DNA of 64,000 bases from Myxococcales bacterium (GTDB lineage Bacteria; Myxococcota_A; Polyangia; Nannocystales; Nannocystaceae): assembly GCA_020633315.1 (NCBI GenBank), contig JACKDV010000009.1, positions 233,465 through 297,464 on the forward strand. Reading direction: 5' to 3'. The translations under genes and the position numbers were made by a program. Below the pieces are notes generated by a model. The model did no database searches and had not been told where the DNA came from. It saw only the letters and a list, made by a program, of their open reading frames with translations. Shown piece by piece: positions 45,519 to 56,266 of this stretch; position 1 is the stretch's first letter, and each line of letters opens with the position of its first letter.

Positions 45519-47827
45519 GCACCGAGGCGTGCACCCTTCCTCGCGGGTGGCCGGCCGCGCTGTCGCTGCTGGGAGCGGCGATCTTCGGGTGGGCGGCGAC
45601 CGTGCTGCCCTGGCAGGACTGGACCCCCTTCTCCATCGTGACCACCGCGGTGGCGGTCACCCATCTCGTCCACGGTGGCCTGGCGCTGGTGGGGCACCGC
45701 CTGCGCGGTCCCGCGTGGCGGGTGCAGTCGCTGGTGGCCCTGGTCTACCTGGCCTACATCAGCTGGAACGTCTTCAGCGCGAGCACCTACATCGCGGCGC
45801 TCTACGGTGGCCTGGGCAAGGGCGTGGCGGCGGGGCTGGCCGCGGCCTGGGCCGTGATCGCGTTCCTCACCCTTCCGCTGTCGGCCTGGGGCCTGGCCGC
45901 GACCGGCGGGCTGCGCTGGGGTCGGCGCGAGCGCGGCGGGGCGGCGGTGGCCGTGGTGCTCGCGGGGCTGGGCTTGTGGCGTGCCGCGTCGCTGTCCGAG
46001 GCCGAGGCGGCGATCGACACCCACGCCGACGACGACGCGCTGCACCAGGCGGTCGCGGCGGTGCTGCCCGCCCCGAGCGAGCTTCCGCCCTCGCCCGCCG
46101 ATGCGCCCGCGCTGGCCGTGCGCCAGGCGGTGGAGTGCGAGGCCGCGCCGGGCCCAGGTCGGGTGACGGTGGTCGGCAGCTCGCGGGTGGAGGTCGCGGG
46201 CGGCCTGGTGGAGGCGCGCAGCCGCTGCGTGCAGCGGCCCACCCTGAGCGAGGCGCTCGCCGAGCTCGGTGAGCTGCTGCGGGGCGAGGCCCACCGGGGC
46301 CCGCTGGCGATCGACGTGATCACCGGCACCCAGGCGCTGTCCCCCGTGGTGCCGGTGGTCGACGCGATGCTGCTGCGCCCCGGGCTCGACGGGGTGTGCG
46401 AGGGCACGCGCTGCCTGATGCCCTGGCAGCTGCTGGTCCTCGATCAGTTCAACGAGCTCATGCCGATCAAGGTGGTGCCCGACCTGCGCTTCGGCTTCGA
46501 TCCCGCCGCGCTGCGCAAGGCGCTGGCGTGGCCCGGCCGCCCCGAGCGCTACGACCCGCGGGTGGAGGGCCTGGTCCGGCTGACCGTGGCCAGCTTCGTG
46601 CAGGACGAGGAGGGCCAGCTCCACCGCATGCAACGCATGCGCAACGCCGGCCCCGAGCTCGACGCCCAGAGCCTCCAGCGCGCCGTGGACGCGGCCGAGC
46701 GTTACATCCTCGACTCGCAGCAGAAGGACGGGCGCTTCGCCTACAAGGTCGATCCCTTCACCGGCCGGGTGAGCCAGCAGGGCTTCGCCCTGGCGCGGCA
46801 GGCCGGCACCACCCTGGTGATCTGCGAGCTGGCCCGCGATCGCGATCGCGCCCGCGAGTCGGCCCGGCGGGCGCTGGCGATGCTGGTCGGCACCATGCGC
46901 GAGGTGGGCGACATGGGGGTGCTGGTGCACTCCAAGCGCGCCGATGTGGAGCGGGCCGGGCTGGGCTCCACCGCGCTGTCCACCATCGCGCTGCTGTCGT
47001 GCCGCGACCTGGTGGGCGACGAGTTCGACGAGGCCATCGGCCGCATGACCCGCTTCCTGCTGCACATGCAGCGCGACGACGGCAGCTTCCACCCCGAGAT
47101 CGACCTGCGCACGGGCGAGCCGATCCCCGGCCCCGATCCTCTCTACGCGGTGGGCCAGGCCGTGTTCTCGCTGACCCTGCTCGAGCGCCTGGTGAGCGAG
47201 CACGACCTGCCCCAGCTCCCCGACGCCGAGCGCACCCGGGCCGCGGTGGAGGCCGCGATGCGCTACACCGCCGAGGACTACTGGTCGGGCTTTGCCGCGG
47301 ACTTCTTCTTCATGGAGGAGAACTGGCACTGCCTGGCCGCGCGGGCCTCCCTGGGTCACCACCGCAACGACGGCTACGAGCGCTTCTGCATCGACTACAG
47401 CCACTACAAGAACCGGCTGATCCTCGACGCGGACGACGGCGTGGACCCGGAGCTGGTGGGCGGCTACGGCTTCGGCAACGTGCTCATCCCCCACAACACC
47501 GGCTCGTCGGGCTTCGGCGAGGCGATGGCGGCCTCGCTGGCCCTGCAGCGGGCGCGGGGCGAGGACACGCAGGCCGACGAGGCGGTGCTGCGCCGGGCGC
47601 TGCAGTTCCTGGTGCACCACCAGTGGGACGCGGTGGACTGCTTCGCCTGCGCCACCGAGCCGATGTCGATGGTGGGGGCTTTCTCCGAGCACATGGCCTC
47701 GCCGGAGATCCGCATCGACTTCGTGCAGCACGCGATGGCGGGCATGGGGCACGGCGGACGCATGCTGGGCCTGCTCGAGGGCTCGTCGATCCCCACCCCG
47801 CTGGGCTCCGCCCCCGCTCCGGAGTGA
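45515..47827 (+). CDS. Membrane protein with alpha/alpha-toroid (cyclase-like) domain
   Basis: A 770-residue protein. The N-terminal ~150 residues have four or five hydrophobic helices (LSLLGAAIFGWAATVLPW, IVTTAVAVTHLVHGGLAL, LVALVYLAYISWNVF, VAAGLAAAWAVIAFLTLPLSAWGL, AAVAVVLAGLGLW). A soluble middle (to ~390) is followed by an alpha/alpha-barrel-like region with QW-type repeats seen in terpenoid cyclases and related toroids: SQQKDGRFAYKV, QRDDGSFHPEI, plus LYAVGQAVFSLTLLERL, ENWHCLAARASL and HNTGSSGFGEAMAASLAL. No cyclase DXDD or LanC zinc motif was found. Start ATG 45515 has ggggggc as ribosome site. First large gene of a tight operon with an anchored protein and an HTTM protein. Confidence 0.75.
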   Translation: MSTEACTLPRGWPAALSLLGAAIFGWAATVLPWQDWTPFSIVTTAVAVTHLVHGGLALVGHRLRGPAWRVQSLVALVYLAYISWNVFSASTYIAALYGGLGKGVAAGLAAAWAVIAFLTLPLSAWGLAATGGLRWGRRERGGAAVAVVLAGLGLWRAASLSEAEAAIDTHADDDALHQAVAAVLPAPSELPPSPADAPALAVRQAVECEAAPGPGRVTVVGSSRVEVAGGLVEARSRCVQRPTLSEALAELGELLRGEAHRGPLAIDVITGTQALSPVVPVVDAMLLRPGLDGVCEGTRCLMPWQLLVLDQFNELMPIKVVPDLRFGFDPAALRKALAWPGRPERYDPRVEGLVRLTVASFVQDEEGQLHRMQRMRNAGPELDAQSLQRAVDAAERYILDSQQKDGRFAYKVDPFTGRVSQQGFALARQAGTTLVICELARDRDRARESARRALAMLVGTMREVGDMGVLVHSKRADVERAGLGSTALSTIALLSCRDLVGDEFDEAIGRMTRFLLHMQRDDGSFHPEIDLRTGEPIPGPDPLYAVGQAVFSLTLLERLVSEHDLPQLPDAERTRAAVEAAMRYTAEDYWSGFAADFFFMEENWHCLAARASLGHHRNDGYERFCIDYSHYKNRLILDADDGVDPELVGGYGFGNVLIPHNTGSSGFGEAMAASLALQRARGEDTQADEAVLRRALQFLVHHQWDAVDCFACATEPMSMVGAFSEHMASPEIRIDFVQHAMAGMGHGGRMLGLLEGSSIPTPLGSAPAPE

Positions 47828-47834
47828 GCGCGCG

Positions 47835-48314
47835 GTGGTCGAGGCGGACGGCGAGCCCCTGAGCCCCGCGCGGCGCCTGTGGATCGCGGCGCTCAGCGGC
47901 GCGCTGCTGCTGGCGATCGTGTGGCCCATGCTGCGCGAGCCCCGGGAGGACGACTTCCCGCTGTCGACCTACCCCATGTTCTCCTACGGTCGCGAGCGCG
48001 CCCGCGCGGAGATCGTGCACGTGGTGGGCTTCTCTCGCGAGGGCCGGCACCGCCCGGTGCCCCCCGAGCTGCTCGGCACCGAGGAGGTGATGCAGGCCCA
48101 CCAGACGGTGCGGGTGGCGATCCGCCGCGGGCATGCCGACGAGCTGTGCCAGCGCGCGGCCCAGCGCGTGCGGGCCGAGCCCGGCTTCGAGGACCTCGAG
48201 CAGCTCGAGGTCCGCACCGACTTCTACGAGTCCATCGCCTACTTCGACGGCGACACCAAGCCTCGCGCCACCCGGGTGCACGCTCGCTGCCCGGTGGAGG
48301 AGGCGGGCCGATGA
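47835..48314 (+). CDS. Anchored protein of HTTM operon
   Basis: A 159-residue protein with one N-terminal membrane helix (RLWIAALSGALLLAIVWPML) and a periplasmic part starting DDFPLSTYPMFSYGR. The FPLSTYPMFS motif is what I remember in small partners of HTTM genes. The rest is mixed alpha/beta and soluble, with Cys at LCQRAAQ and HARCPVEE. Start GTG 47835, 7 nt after the toroid gene; its stop overlaps the HTTM start (ATGA). Likely a complex partner of the HTTM protein. Confidence 0.75.
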   Translation: MVEADGEPLSPARRLWIAALSGALLLAIVWPMLREPREDDFPLSTYPMFSYGRERARAEIVHVVGFSREGRHRPVPPELLGTEEVMQAHQTVRVAIRRGHADELCQRAAQRVRAEPGFEDLEQLEVRTDFYESIAYFDGDTKPRATRVHARCPVEEAGR

Positions 48315-49213
48315 TCGAGCGCCTCGAGCGATGGTGGCACGCGCCCGCCCCGGCGCGTCGCCTGGCCATGCTGCGGCTCATGGTGGGGAGCTATGCGGTG
48401 GCCTACCTGCTCGTCCGCTTCGCCCACATCGTCTCGGTGAGCGGGATGTCGGCCAACCAGTGGAAGCCGGTGGGCCCGGTGGTGCTGCTGGGCGCCCCCC
48501 TGCCCGGCGCGGTGGTGGTGGCCACCACCGTGCTCGCGGTGCTGATGGGCGCGGCCTTCGTGGCGGGCTGGCGCTTCCGCGTCACGGGCCCCGCCTTCGC
48601 CCTGCTGCTGCTGTGGGTGACCAGCTACCGCAACTCGTGGAGCATGATCTTCCACACCGAGAACCTGCTGGTGCTCCACGTGATCGTGCTGGCGGCCTCG
48701 CCCGCCGCCGATGCGATCTCGCTCGACGCCCGCCGCCGCGGGTGGGAGCCGGACGACGAGCCGCGGGCGTGGTACGGGTGGGCGATCCGCCTGCTGTGCG
48801 CGGTGACGGTGGTCACCTACTTCATCGCGGGCTGGTCCAAGGTGGCCAACGCCGGCTGGGGCTGGGCGACCAGCGACACCCTGCGCATCTACGTGGCCTA
48901 CGACAACCTGCGCAAGGTGGAGCTGGGCGCGGGCTACTCGTGGCTGGGCACCACGCTGGCCCAGCACGGCTGGCTGTTTCCGCCGCTGGCCATGCTCTCG
49001 CTCGCCCTCGAGCTGGGCGCTCCCGTGGCGCTGCTGCACCCGCGGGTGGGGCGGGCCTGGGCCGCGCTCGCATGGTCGTTCCACGTGGGCGTGCTGGTGC
49101 TGATGGCGATCATGTTCCACTACCAGGTCAGCGGGATGGCGTATGCGTCGTTCTTCGAGGTGGAGCGGCTGCACGATCGCTGGCGTCGCTGGCGGGCGCG
49201 TCGTAGGCCGTGA
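48311..49213 (+). CDS. HTTM-domain protein (vitamin K-dependent carboxylase-like)
   Basis: A 300-residue protein with about 6-8 membrane helices of the HTTM type: LRLMVGSYAVAYLLVRFAHI, RVTGPAFALLLLWVTSYRNSWSMIFHTENLLVLHVIVL, VVTYFIAGWSKVANAGWGWATSD, ALELGAPVALL and HVGVLVLMAIMFHYQ. The YRNSW...H-T-E-N-L and A-G-W-S-K elements match HTTM proteins related to gamma-glutamyl carboxylase, but the extra lumenal domain of the true carboxylase is missing. Function in bacteria is largely unknown. It overlaps the previous gene by 4 nt and its 3' end overlaps the minus-strand gene by 86 bp. Confidence 0.88.
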   Translation: MIERLERWWHAPAPARRLAMLRLMVGSYAVAYLLVRFAHIVSVSGMSANQWKPVGPVVLLGAPLPGAVVVATTVLAVLMGAAFVAGWRFRVTGPAFALLLLWVTSYRNSWSMIFHTENLLVLHVIVLAASPAADAISLDARRRGWEPDDEPRAWYGWAIRLLCAVTVVTYFIAGWSKVANAGWGWATSDTLRIYVAYDNLRKVELGAGYSWLGTTLAQHGWLFPPLAMLSLALELGAPVALLHPRVGRAWAALAWSFHVGVLVLMAIMFHYQVSGMAYASFFEVERLHDRWRRWRARRRP

Positions 49214-49940
49214 GCGAGGCGCCGACCGCCAGCGCCCGAGGCGGGGCGGGCTCGGCCTCGAGGGCGAGCTCGCGGAAGGGCGCGAGGCCCCCCGCTCGCT
49301 CGAGGCGATCGCGCTGCGCCCGGAGAAGCGGCAGCAGCTCTCGCCAGCGGCGCAGCCCGTCCTCCACCTGCGGCGGGAGCTCGACGGCGCCCGGCAGCGC
49401 CCGAGTCGGCGATCCCGGCAGCGCTCGAGGCGAGCGTCCGGCGCGGCGCACGAGGGTCGTCACGCAGGCTCGCCACGCGGCGACCGCGGGCACCAACAGC
49501 AGCACCTGCGCCCAGGCGGCGAGGCTGCCGCTGGCCCCCAGCAGCAGCCCGCCCAGGGCCACGCTGCCCAGGCCCCAGCCGGCCATTGCCCACGCGACCA
49601 CGCGACGCTCCAACGCATCGGGGTCGGGCGCGTCGACATCCCGTTGGCCCGCCCATGCCACCACCCGTAGCTCGACCATGCCCGGACGCTTGGCGGCGTG
49701 GGCCCGGACGAAGCGCTGCAGCCCGAGCTCGGCCGCGAACGGTCCCCGGGTCACCCGCCAGCGCACGCCCTCGAGCGGCCCGTGCAGCCGCGTGACCTGG
49801 GCCTCGTAGCCGCGAGACGGCGGAAAGCCGTGCATGATCAGCTCCCGGTCGAGCTCGACCAGCTCGTCGAACGCCCGTGCCGCCGCGGCCCCGTCGAGCC
49901 CGAGGGACCAGGACAGATGGTCGTTGCCGGGATCCCTCAC
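49128..49940 (-). CDS. Membrane protein of unknown function
   Basis: A 270-residue protein. The N-terminal ~100 residues are soluble and mixed (FDELVELDRELIMHGFPPSRGYEAQVTRLHG...WRVTRGPF). Two hydrophobic segments follow (RRVVAWAMAGWGLGSVALGGLLLGASG and AAWAQVLLLVPAVAAWRACVTTL), then a charged cytoplasmic tail with a coiled-coil-like stretch (VEDGLRRWRELLPLLRAQRDRLE). No family recognised. GTG at 49940 is chosen because TAGGCT (complement of 49951-49956) sits 10 nt upstream; a longer frame to 50096 is possible. The last 86 bp overlap the HTTM gene on the other strand. Confidence 0.65.
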   Translation of the reverse strand: MRDPGNDHLSWSLGLDGAAAARAFDELVELDRELIMHGFPPSRGYEAQVTRLHGPLEGVRWRVTRGPFAAELGLQRFVRAHAAKRPGMVELRVVAWAGQRDVDAPDPDALERRVVAWAMAGWGLGSVALGGLLLGASGSLAAWAQVLLLVPAVAAWRACVTTLVRRAGRSPRALPGSPTRALPGAVELPPQVEDGLRRWRELLPLLRAQRDRLERAGGLAPFRELALEAEPAPPRALAVGASLTAYDAPASDASDRAAAPPRRTTHTPSR

Positions 49941-50077
49941 ACCATCGATCAGCCTAGCCGACGCTGCCTTTGCGTCCACGCCGAGCGCTGGCGTTCCTGC
50001 TCGGGACGGTCCCCTGGGGGGTTCCTTGCTTCGTTGGAACATCGTCCGCAACGGCCTGACGCACCGAACCCGCGGGC

Positions 50078-50083
50078 TATACT
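50078..50083 (+). promoter_or_regulatory. TATACT -10-like element before histidine kinase
   Basis: TATACT ends 14 nt before the GTG at 50098 and supports this start. Confidence 0.45.
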
Positions 50084-50097
50084 GCCCGCACGACACG

Positions 50098-51990
<1,893 letters not shown>

Positions 51991-52014
51991 CCCGCGCCCC
52001 GCCGCCCGAGCTCG

Positions 52015-53049
52015 CTACGCCGGCTGGGAGCCGCGCAGCACGCTGCCGGGCCGGTACCAGCCGTAGTCGTTGGGCCAGGCCCACTCGAGCACGCTCACGC
52101 TGATGCTGGGGTCGAGCGCGTCCACCTGGTGCCACCAGCCGCTGGGGATGAACAGGGCCTCGCCGGCCGCGAGCACCACCTCGAGCATCGCCTCGGGGGC
52201 GTCGGGCTCGAGCGCGTCGCCGGGGTCCCAGTGGGAGTACACGCCGCGTGAGCGCTCGAGCAGGGGGAGCGACTCCGGCGGGGCCAGGCGGATGCGCTTG
52301 CGGCCGAGCACCTGGCAGAACATCGAGTCGTCGCCGTCGTGGTGCAGCGGGGTGTGGGTCCCGGCGGGGCCGATCCACAGGCCCATGCGATCGGGGGTGA
52401 GCGAGTCGCCGAAGAACTCCGGGGGCAGCACGATGTCGTCGAGCAGCGAGCGCAGCCCCGGCCGCCGGAGCGCCGCGTTCTTGGCGATCACGTAGGTGTC
52501 GTTGGAGCGGCCGGGCCGAGTGATGCGCTCCATCAGCTCCCGCATGCCCAGCTCCTGCCGCAGGGGCTTCCAGGTGGGATCGGGATCGACGGCGTCCTGT
52601 CGGCCCACGCAGGCCTCGATGGGCTCGTCGCCGAAGCGCGCGGCGAGCCGCTCGGGGGTCCAGCGCTCGAGCGCGGGCCACCGGGTGACGAGGTCGGTGA
52701 GGATCACGGGCACCCCCGGGACCCAGTAGCGGGCGACGAGCGCGTCGACGCTGGGCAGTGGACGGCGGGCCACGGTGGTGTGGCCCTCGGCCTGCCGGTG
52801 CCGGTGCTCGCCTCGCAGCCGGACGATCTGCTCGAGCGCGCCCACGCGCCGCCACAGTCGTCGCGCCTCCTGGATGCCCGGCGAGCGGTCGAGCTCGTCG
52901 ACGCAGGCCTCGGCCGCCGCGGGCTCGACCCCGTCCTCCACCAGCGCGGCGATCACCTCGTCGGACCCGGCCCCGCGCGCGAGGTTCTCGGCCACCCACG
53001 CCTGCCACTGCGGGTGGAGCACCAGGGCGTCGTCGTCGGCGTCCGTCAT
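52015..53049 (-). CDS. Cupin-8/JmjC-like oxygenase
   Basis: A 344-residue soluble protein. The N-terminal ~75 residues are helical and charged. The core has the JmjC pattern: VPVILTDLVTRWPALERWTPERLAARFGDEP, then GPAGTHTPLHHDGDDSMFCQVLGRKRIRLAPP (H-H-D metal ligands) and EALFIPSGWWHQVDALDPSISVSV (distal His). With Fe(II) and 2-oxoglutarate these proteins hydroxylate proteins or small molecules. The ligand set is complete, unlike the cupin at 18788-19885. No operon neighbour; convergent with the histidine kinase. Confidence 0.9.
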   Translation of the reverse strand: MTDADDDALVLHPQWQAWVAENLARGAGSDEVIAALVEDGVEPAAAEACVDELDRSPGIQEARRLWRRVGALEQIVRLRGEHRHRQAEGHTTVARRPLPSVDALVARYWVPGVPVILTDLVTRWPALERWTPERLAARFGDEPIEACVGRQDAVDPDPTWKPLRQELGMRELMERITRPGRSNDTYVIAKNAALRRPGLRSLLDDIVLPPEFFGDSLTPDRMGLWIGPAGTHTPLHHDGDDSMFCQVLGRKRIRLAPPESLPLLERSRGVYSHWDPGDALEPDAPEAMLEVVLAAGEALFIPSGWWHQVDALDPSISVSVLEWAWPNDYGWYRPGSVLRGSQPA

Positions 53050-53081
53050 GCGCGGGGGCTCGGCGGGCGTGCGGATCGGGC

Positions 53082-53480
53082 TCAGCCCCCGGACGAGCCG
53101 GAGCCCGAGTCACCGGCGGTCCCCGATGCCGTGCCCCCCGAGTCGCTGCCGGAGTCGCTGGTGGATGCACACTCGGGCAGGTCGGGATCGTGGGCGCAGG
53201 GTCCCGCGGTGGGCGGGATGTCGGTGTCCGCCGAGTCGGCGCCCGTGCTGGTGCCGGTGCTCGCGTCGGTCCCGGTCATGGGCGTGAGGCCGGTGCTGCC
53301 GCACTCGGGCGCCCCCGGGTCGTGGGCACAGGGACCGGCGGTGGGGAACACATCGGAGTCGCTCGAGCTCCCGCCTCCATCGTCCCCGCAGGCGATGGAC
53401 GACAGGGCCAGGGCTCCCGCCGCGGTGGCACGCACGAGCACGGGCACGCGAGGGCGCAGGGTCAAGGAAGGGCGCTTCAT
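53082..53480 (-). CDS. Lipoprotein of low complexity with a repeated Cys motif
   Basis: A 132-residue lipoprotein (lipobox S-S-I-A-C-G-D). The mature part is Ser/Thr/Gly/Asp-rich with a motif that occurs twice: P-T-A-G-P-C-A-H-D-P-x-x-P-E-C, separated by a Thr/Ser linker, and ends in a Ser/Gly tail. The repeat may form a disulfide hairpin. It looks like a surface spacer or anchor. TACCCT (complement of 53497-53502) is 16 nt before the ATG. Gap of 215 bp to the PAP2-VanZ gene holds nothing obvious. Confidence 0.7.
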   Translation of the reverse strand: MKRPSLTLRPRVPVLVRATAAGALALSSIACGDDGGGSSSDSDVFPTAGPCAHDPGAPECGSTGLTPMTGTDASTGTSTGADSADTDIPPTAGPCAHDPDLPECASTSDSGSDSGGTASGTAGDSGSGSSGG

Positions 53481-53695
53481 CGATCGATCCCAGCCAAGGG
53501 TAGGGGCCCAGGATATCACGCCGTTCCCAGGAGCATCACAATTCGTGGCGAGGGCGTGAGCAATGGCAGGAGTCCCTCTGCGGTGCCACGTCGAGTGAAA
53601 TGTCCGTGATCCGATCACGAGGTCGCGACTCTATCGAGCTGCGACCAGGGGGAATCGGAATGGTCCGTGCGCTCCCCCTGCGGCGCAAAGGGAGC

Positions 53696-54595
53696 TCACG
53701 GATCGGCGTCGCGCCGCCCCTCGGGGTGGCGCGGCGCCGACGTGAACTTCTCGGCCACCCACCAAAAGGCCACCAGGCCCAGCAGATCGGCGAGCAGGTC
53801 ACCCAGGTCGGCGGTGCGATGGGGCGAGGTGGCCTGCACCAGCTCCTCGGCCGCGGCGCCCAGCAGCGGGAGCACCACGGCCAGCGGCCAGGGGCGCCCG
53901 GCCAGCGACAGTCGGCGCCCGCGGCTTTGCAGGTGCAGGCCGAAGGCGAGCAGACCGAACAGCAGGAAGTGCAGCGTCTTGTCCATGCCGGGCAGGCGCA
54001 GCCACCACGCGGCACCATGGGCGAAGGTCCCCGTGTAGGCGACCAGGCTGACCGCGAGCACGAGCCCGAGCTGCGGCCACAACAGCCAGCGGTGGCGCCA
54101 TCGATCGTCGGGCCGAGCCCGGGCGTGGCTCACCGCGCCCAGCCCGAGCCCGAGCCCGAGCAGCACCCCACCCAGCACGTCGGTGGCGTGGTGATGGCCC
54201 ACGTGGACGCGGGACAGCCCCACCAGCACGGCCACGGGCAGCCACGCCAGGGCCGAGCGCGGGCGGTGGGCCGCGAGCACCACCAGGACCACCGTGATCA
54301 GCACCATGTGCCCGCTGGGGAACGAGGGCAGGGGCGGCACCGGCAGCAGCGCGAGCGCGACCTCGGGGCGGGGGCGGAGTGAGGCGAGCTGCAGGGCCAG
54401 GGTGAGGCCCAGCCCCACCAGCATGCCCACGAGCGCGGCCCGGGCCAGGGTGCGATCACGCCCGCGCAGCCACCAGGGGATCGCCACCGTGGGCAGCAGC
54501 AGGCCCACGGTGCTCGCCGCTCGCATCAGCGCGTCGAAGGCGGGCCAGGAGCCCGGGCTCGGCAGCAAGCGCACGATCCAGTCGTCGATCGGCAT
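53696..54595 (-). CDS. PAP2-family phosphatase fused to VanZ-like domain
   Basis: A 299-residue membrane protein. N-terminal half: PAP2 motifs SLRPRPE, SFPSGHM and SRVHVGHHHATDVLGG with the catalytic His present; the Lys expected seven residues before R-P is Gln here, so the first motif is weak. C-terminal half: MDKTLHFLLFGLLAFGLHL and AAAEELVQATSPHRTADLGDLLADLLGLVAFWWVAE, the VanZ pattern. PAP2 enzymes remove phosphate from undecaprenyl or phosphatidic pyro/phosphates at the periplasmic face; the VanZ half may extend this. A second VanZ-like gene is at 5841. It is followed on the minus strand by nothing close; upstream is the CDGSH gene. Confidence 0.85.
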   Translation of the reverse strand: MPIDDWIVRLLPSPGSWPAFDALMRAASTVGLLLPTVAIPWWLRGRDRTLARAALVGMLVGLGLTLALQLASLRPRPEVALALLPVPPLPSFPSGHMVLITVVLVVLAAHRPRSALAWLPVAVLVGLSRVHVGHHHATDVLGGVLLGLGLGLGAVSHARARPDDRWRHRWLLWPQLGLVLAVSLVAYTGTFAHGAAWWLRLPGMDKTLHFLLFGLLAFGLHLQSRGRRLSLAGRPWPLAVVLPLLGAAAEELVQATSPHRTADLGDLLADLLGLVAFWWVAEKFTSAPRHPEGRRDADP

Positions 54596-54691
54596 CGGCC
54601 ACCAGACGCGCGAGGCGGGCCCTTCGTTGCGCCGCCCCGCGGTGGACGGTCGCGCGCGGCCGGTGGGCGGTCGCCCGCGCGCCCGGGCTGG

Positions 54692-55333
54692 TCAGTCGGC
54701 GGTGAAGCCGATCCTCGAGTGCGTGCCGTCGCAGAAGGGCTTGTTCTTGGACTGACCGCAGCGACACAGCGCGCACTTGGTGCCCTCCCACGCATCGCGC
54801 CCGCTGCCGGCGCGGATGGTGAGGTTGCCGCTCAGCAGCAGCGGTCCGTTGGGCGCGGGCTTGATCCCGAGCGTGCCCCCCTGGGCGTCGCGCCCCTTGC
54901 CGCGCTCGCCCACCGCCCCCAGGTCGGCGAAGCCGGCCTCGACGTGGCTGTTGTCGCAGAAGGGCTTGTTCTTGGAGGCGCCGCAGCGGCACAGGGCCGC
55001 GCGGGTGGGCACGCCCTTGTCTCCGGCGCGGTCGATCGCCAGCTCGCCGCGCAGGTACAGCGGGCCGTTGGGCGAGACCACCACCACGTTGGCCGCGGGC
55101 GCGGCCTCGGTCGGGCCGCCGTCCTTGCGCTGGTAGGTGAGCGCCCCGGTGGGACAGCGCGCGACGATCTCCGTGGCCTCGTCCACCGAGACCTCGTCGG
55201 GCTTGCACCACGGATCGCGACCTCCCTCGAACATCGGGCCCGCCGAGCGGCCGCACTCGGCGGCGTGGATGCACAGCGTGGCGTCGTAGACGACGTCGAG
55301 CGCCTTGCCTGGATAGGTCGTGCGGCTGGACAT
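54692..55333 (-). CDS. Fer4-type plus double CDGSH iron-sulfur protein
   Basis: A 213-residue protein. The N-terminal ~75 residues resemble a Fer4_19 domain (IHAAECGR, CKPDEVSVDEATEIVARCPTGALTY). Two CDGSH-type 2Fe-2S domains follow, C-R-C-G-A-S-K-N-K-P-F-C-D-N-S-H and C-R-C-G-Q-S-K-N-K-P-F-C-D-G-T-H, each with the C-x-C-x2-S-x3-P-x-C-D-x2-H ligands, and each preceded by an N-G-P-L-x-L-x-G-x-L stretch. Likely a redox or iron-sulfur carrier. TACCCT lies 6 nt before the ATG (complement of 55340-55345). Confidence 0.88.
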   Translation of the reverse strand: MSSRTTYPGKALDVVYDATLCIHAAECGRSAGPMFEGGRDPWCKPDEVSVDEATEIVARCPTGALTYQRKDGGPTEAAPAANVVVVSPNGPLYLRGELAIDRAGDKGVPTRAALCRCGASKNKPFCDNSHVEAGFADLGAVGERGKGRDAQGGTLGIKPAPNGPLLLSGNLTIRAGSGRDAWEGTKCALCRCGQSKNKPFCDGTHSRIGFTAD

Positions 55334-55339
55334 GCACCA

Positions 55340-55345
55340 AGGGTA
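55340..55345 (-). promoter_or_regulatory. TACCCT -10-like element before CDGSH gene
   Basis: TACCCT on the minus strand ends 6 nt before the ATG at 55333. Confidence 0.4.
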
Positions 55346-55422
55346 GGCCGGGCGTCGCGCTCGGGGAAGGTCCCCCGTCGGTGTGCTCGGGGCGCGCGGC
55401 GGGGAGCACCGAGGCCGAGCGC

Positions 55423-55428
55423 TTGACA
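55423..55428 (+). promoter_or_regulatory. Consensus -35 TTGACA before exonuclease gene
   Basis: A perfect TTGACA lies 22 nt before the ATG at 55451. With an 18-nt spacer the -10 would be tcccat (55447-55452), overlapping that ATG, which would favour the in-frame GTG at 55460 as the real start. Confidence 0.4.
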
Positions 55429-55450
55429 AGATCGTGGCCTGGCCGTTCCC

Positions 55451-56260
<810 letters not shown>

Positions 56261-56266
56261 GCGGGC

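Noticed and set aside
45515..47827. Lanthipeptide cyclase (LanC) or squalene cyclase
   Set aside because: The toroid lacks the LanC zinc set and the DXDD of cyclases; only QW-like repeats are shared.
44324..47929. Minus-strand open frame of ~1200 codons opposite the thioredoxin and toroid genes
   Set aside because: Low-complexity His/Arg/Gln/Gly product without motifs; the plus-strand genes here have clear families and starts.
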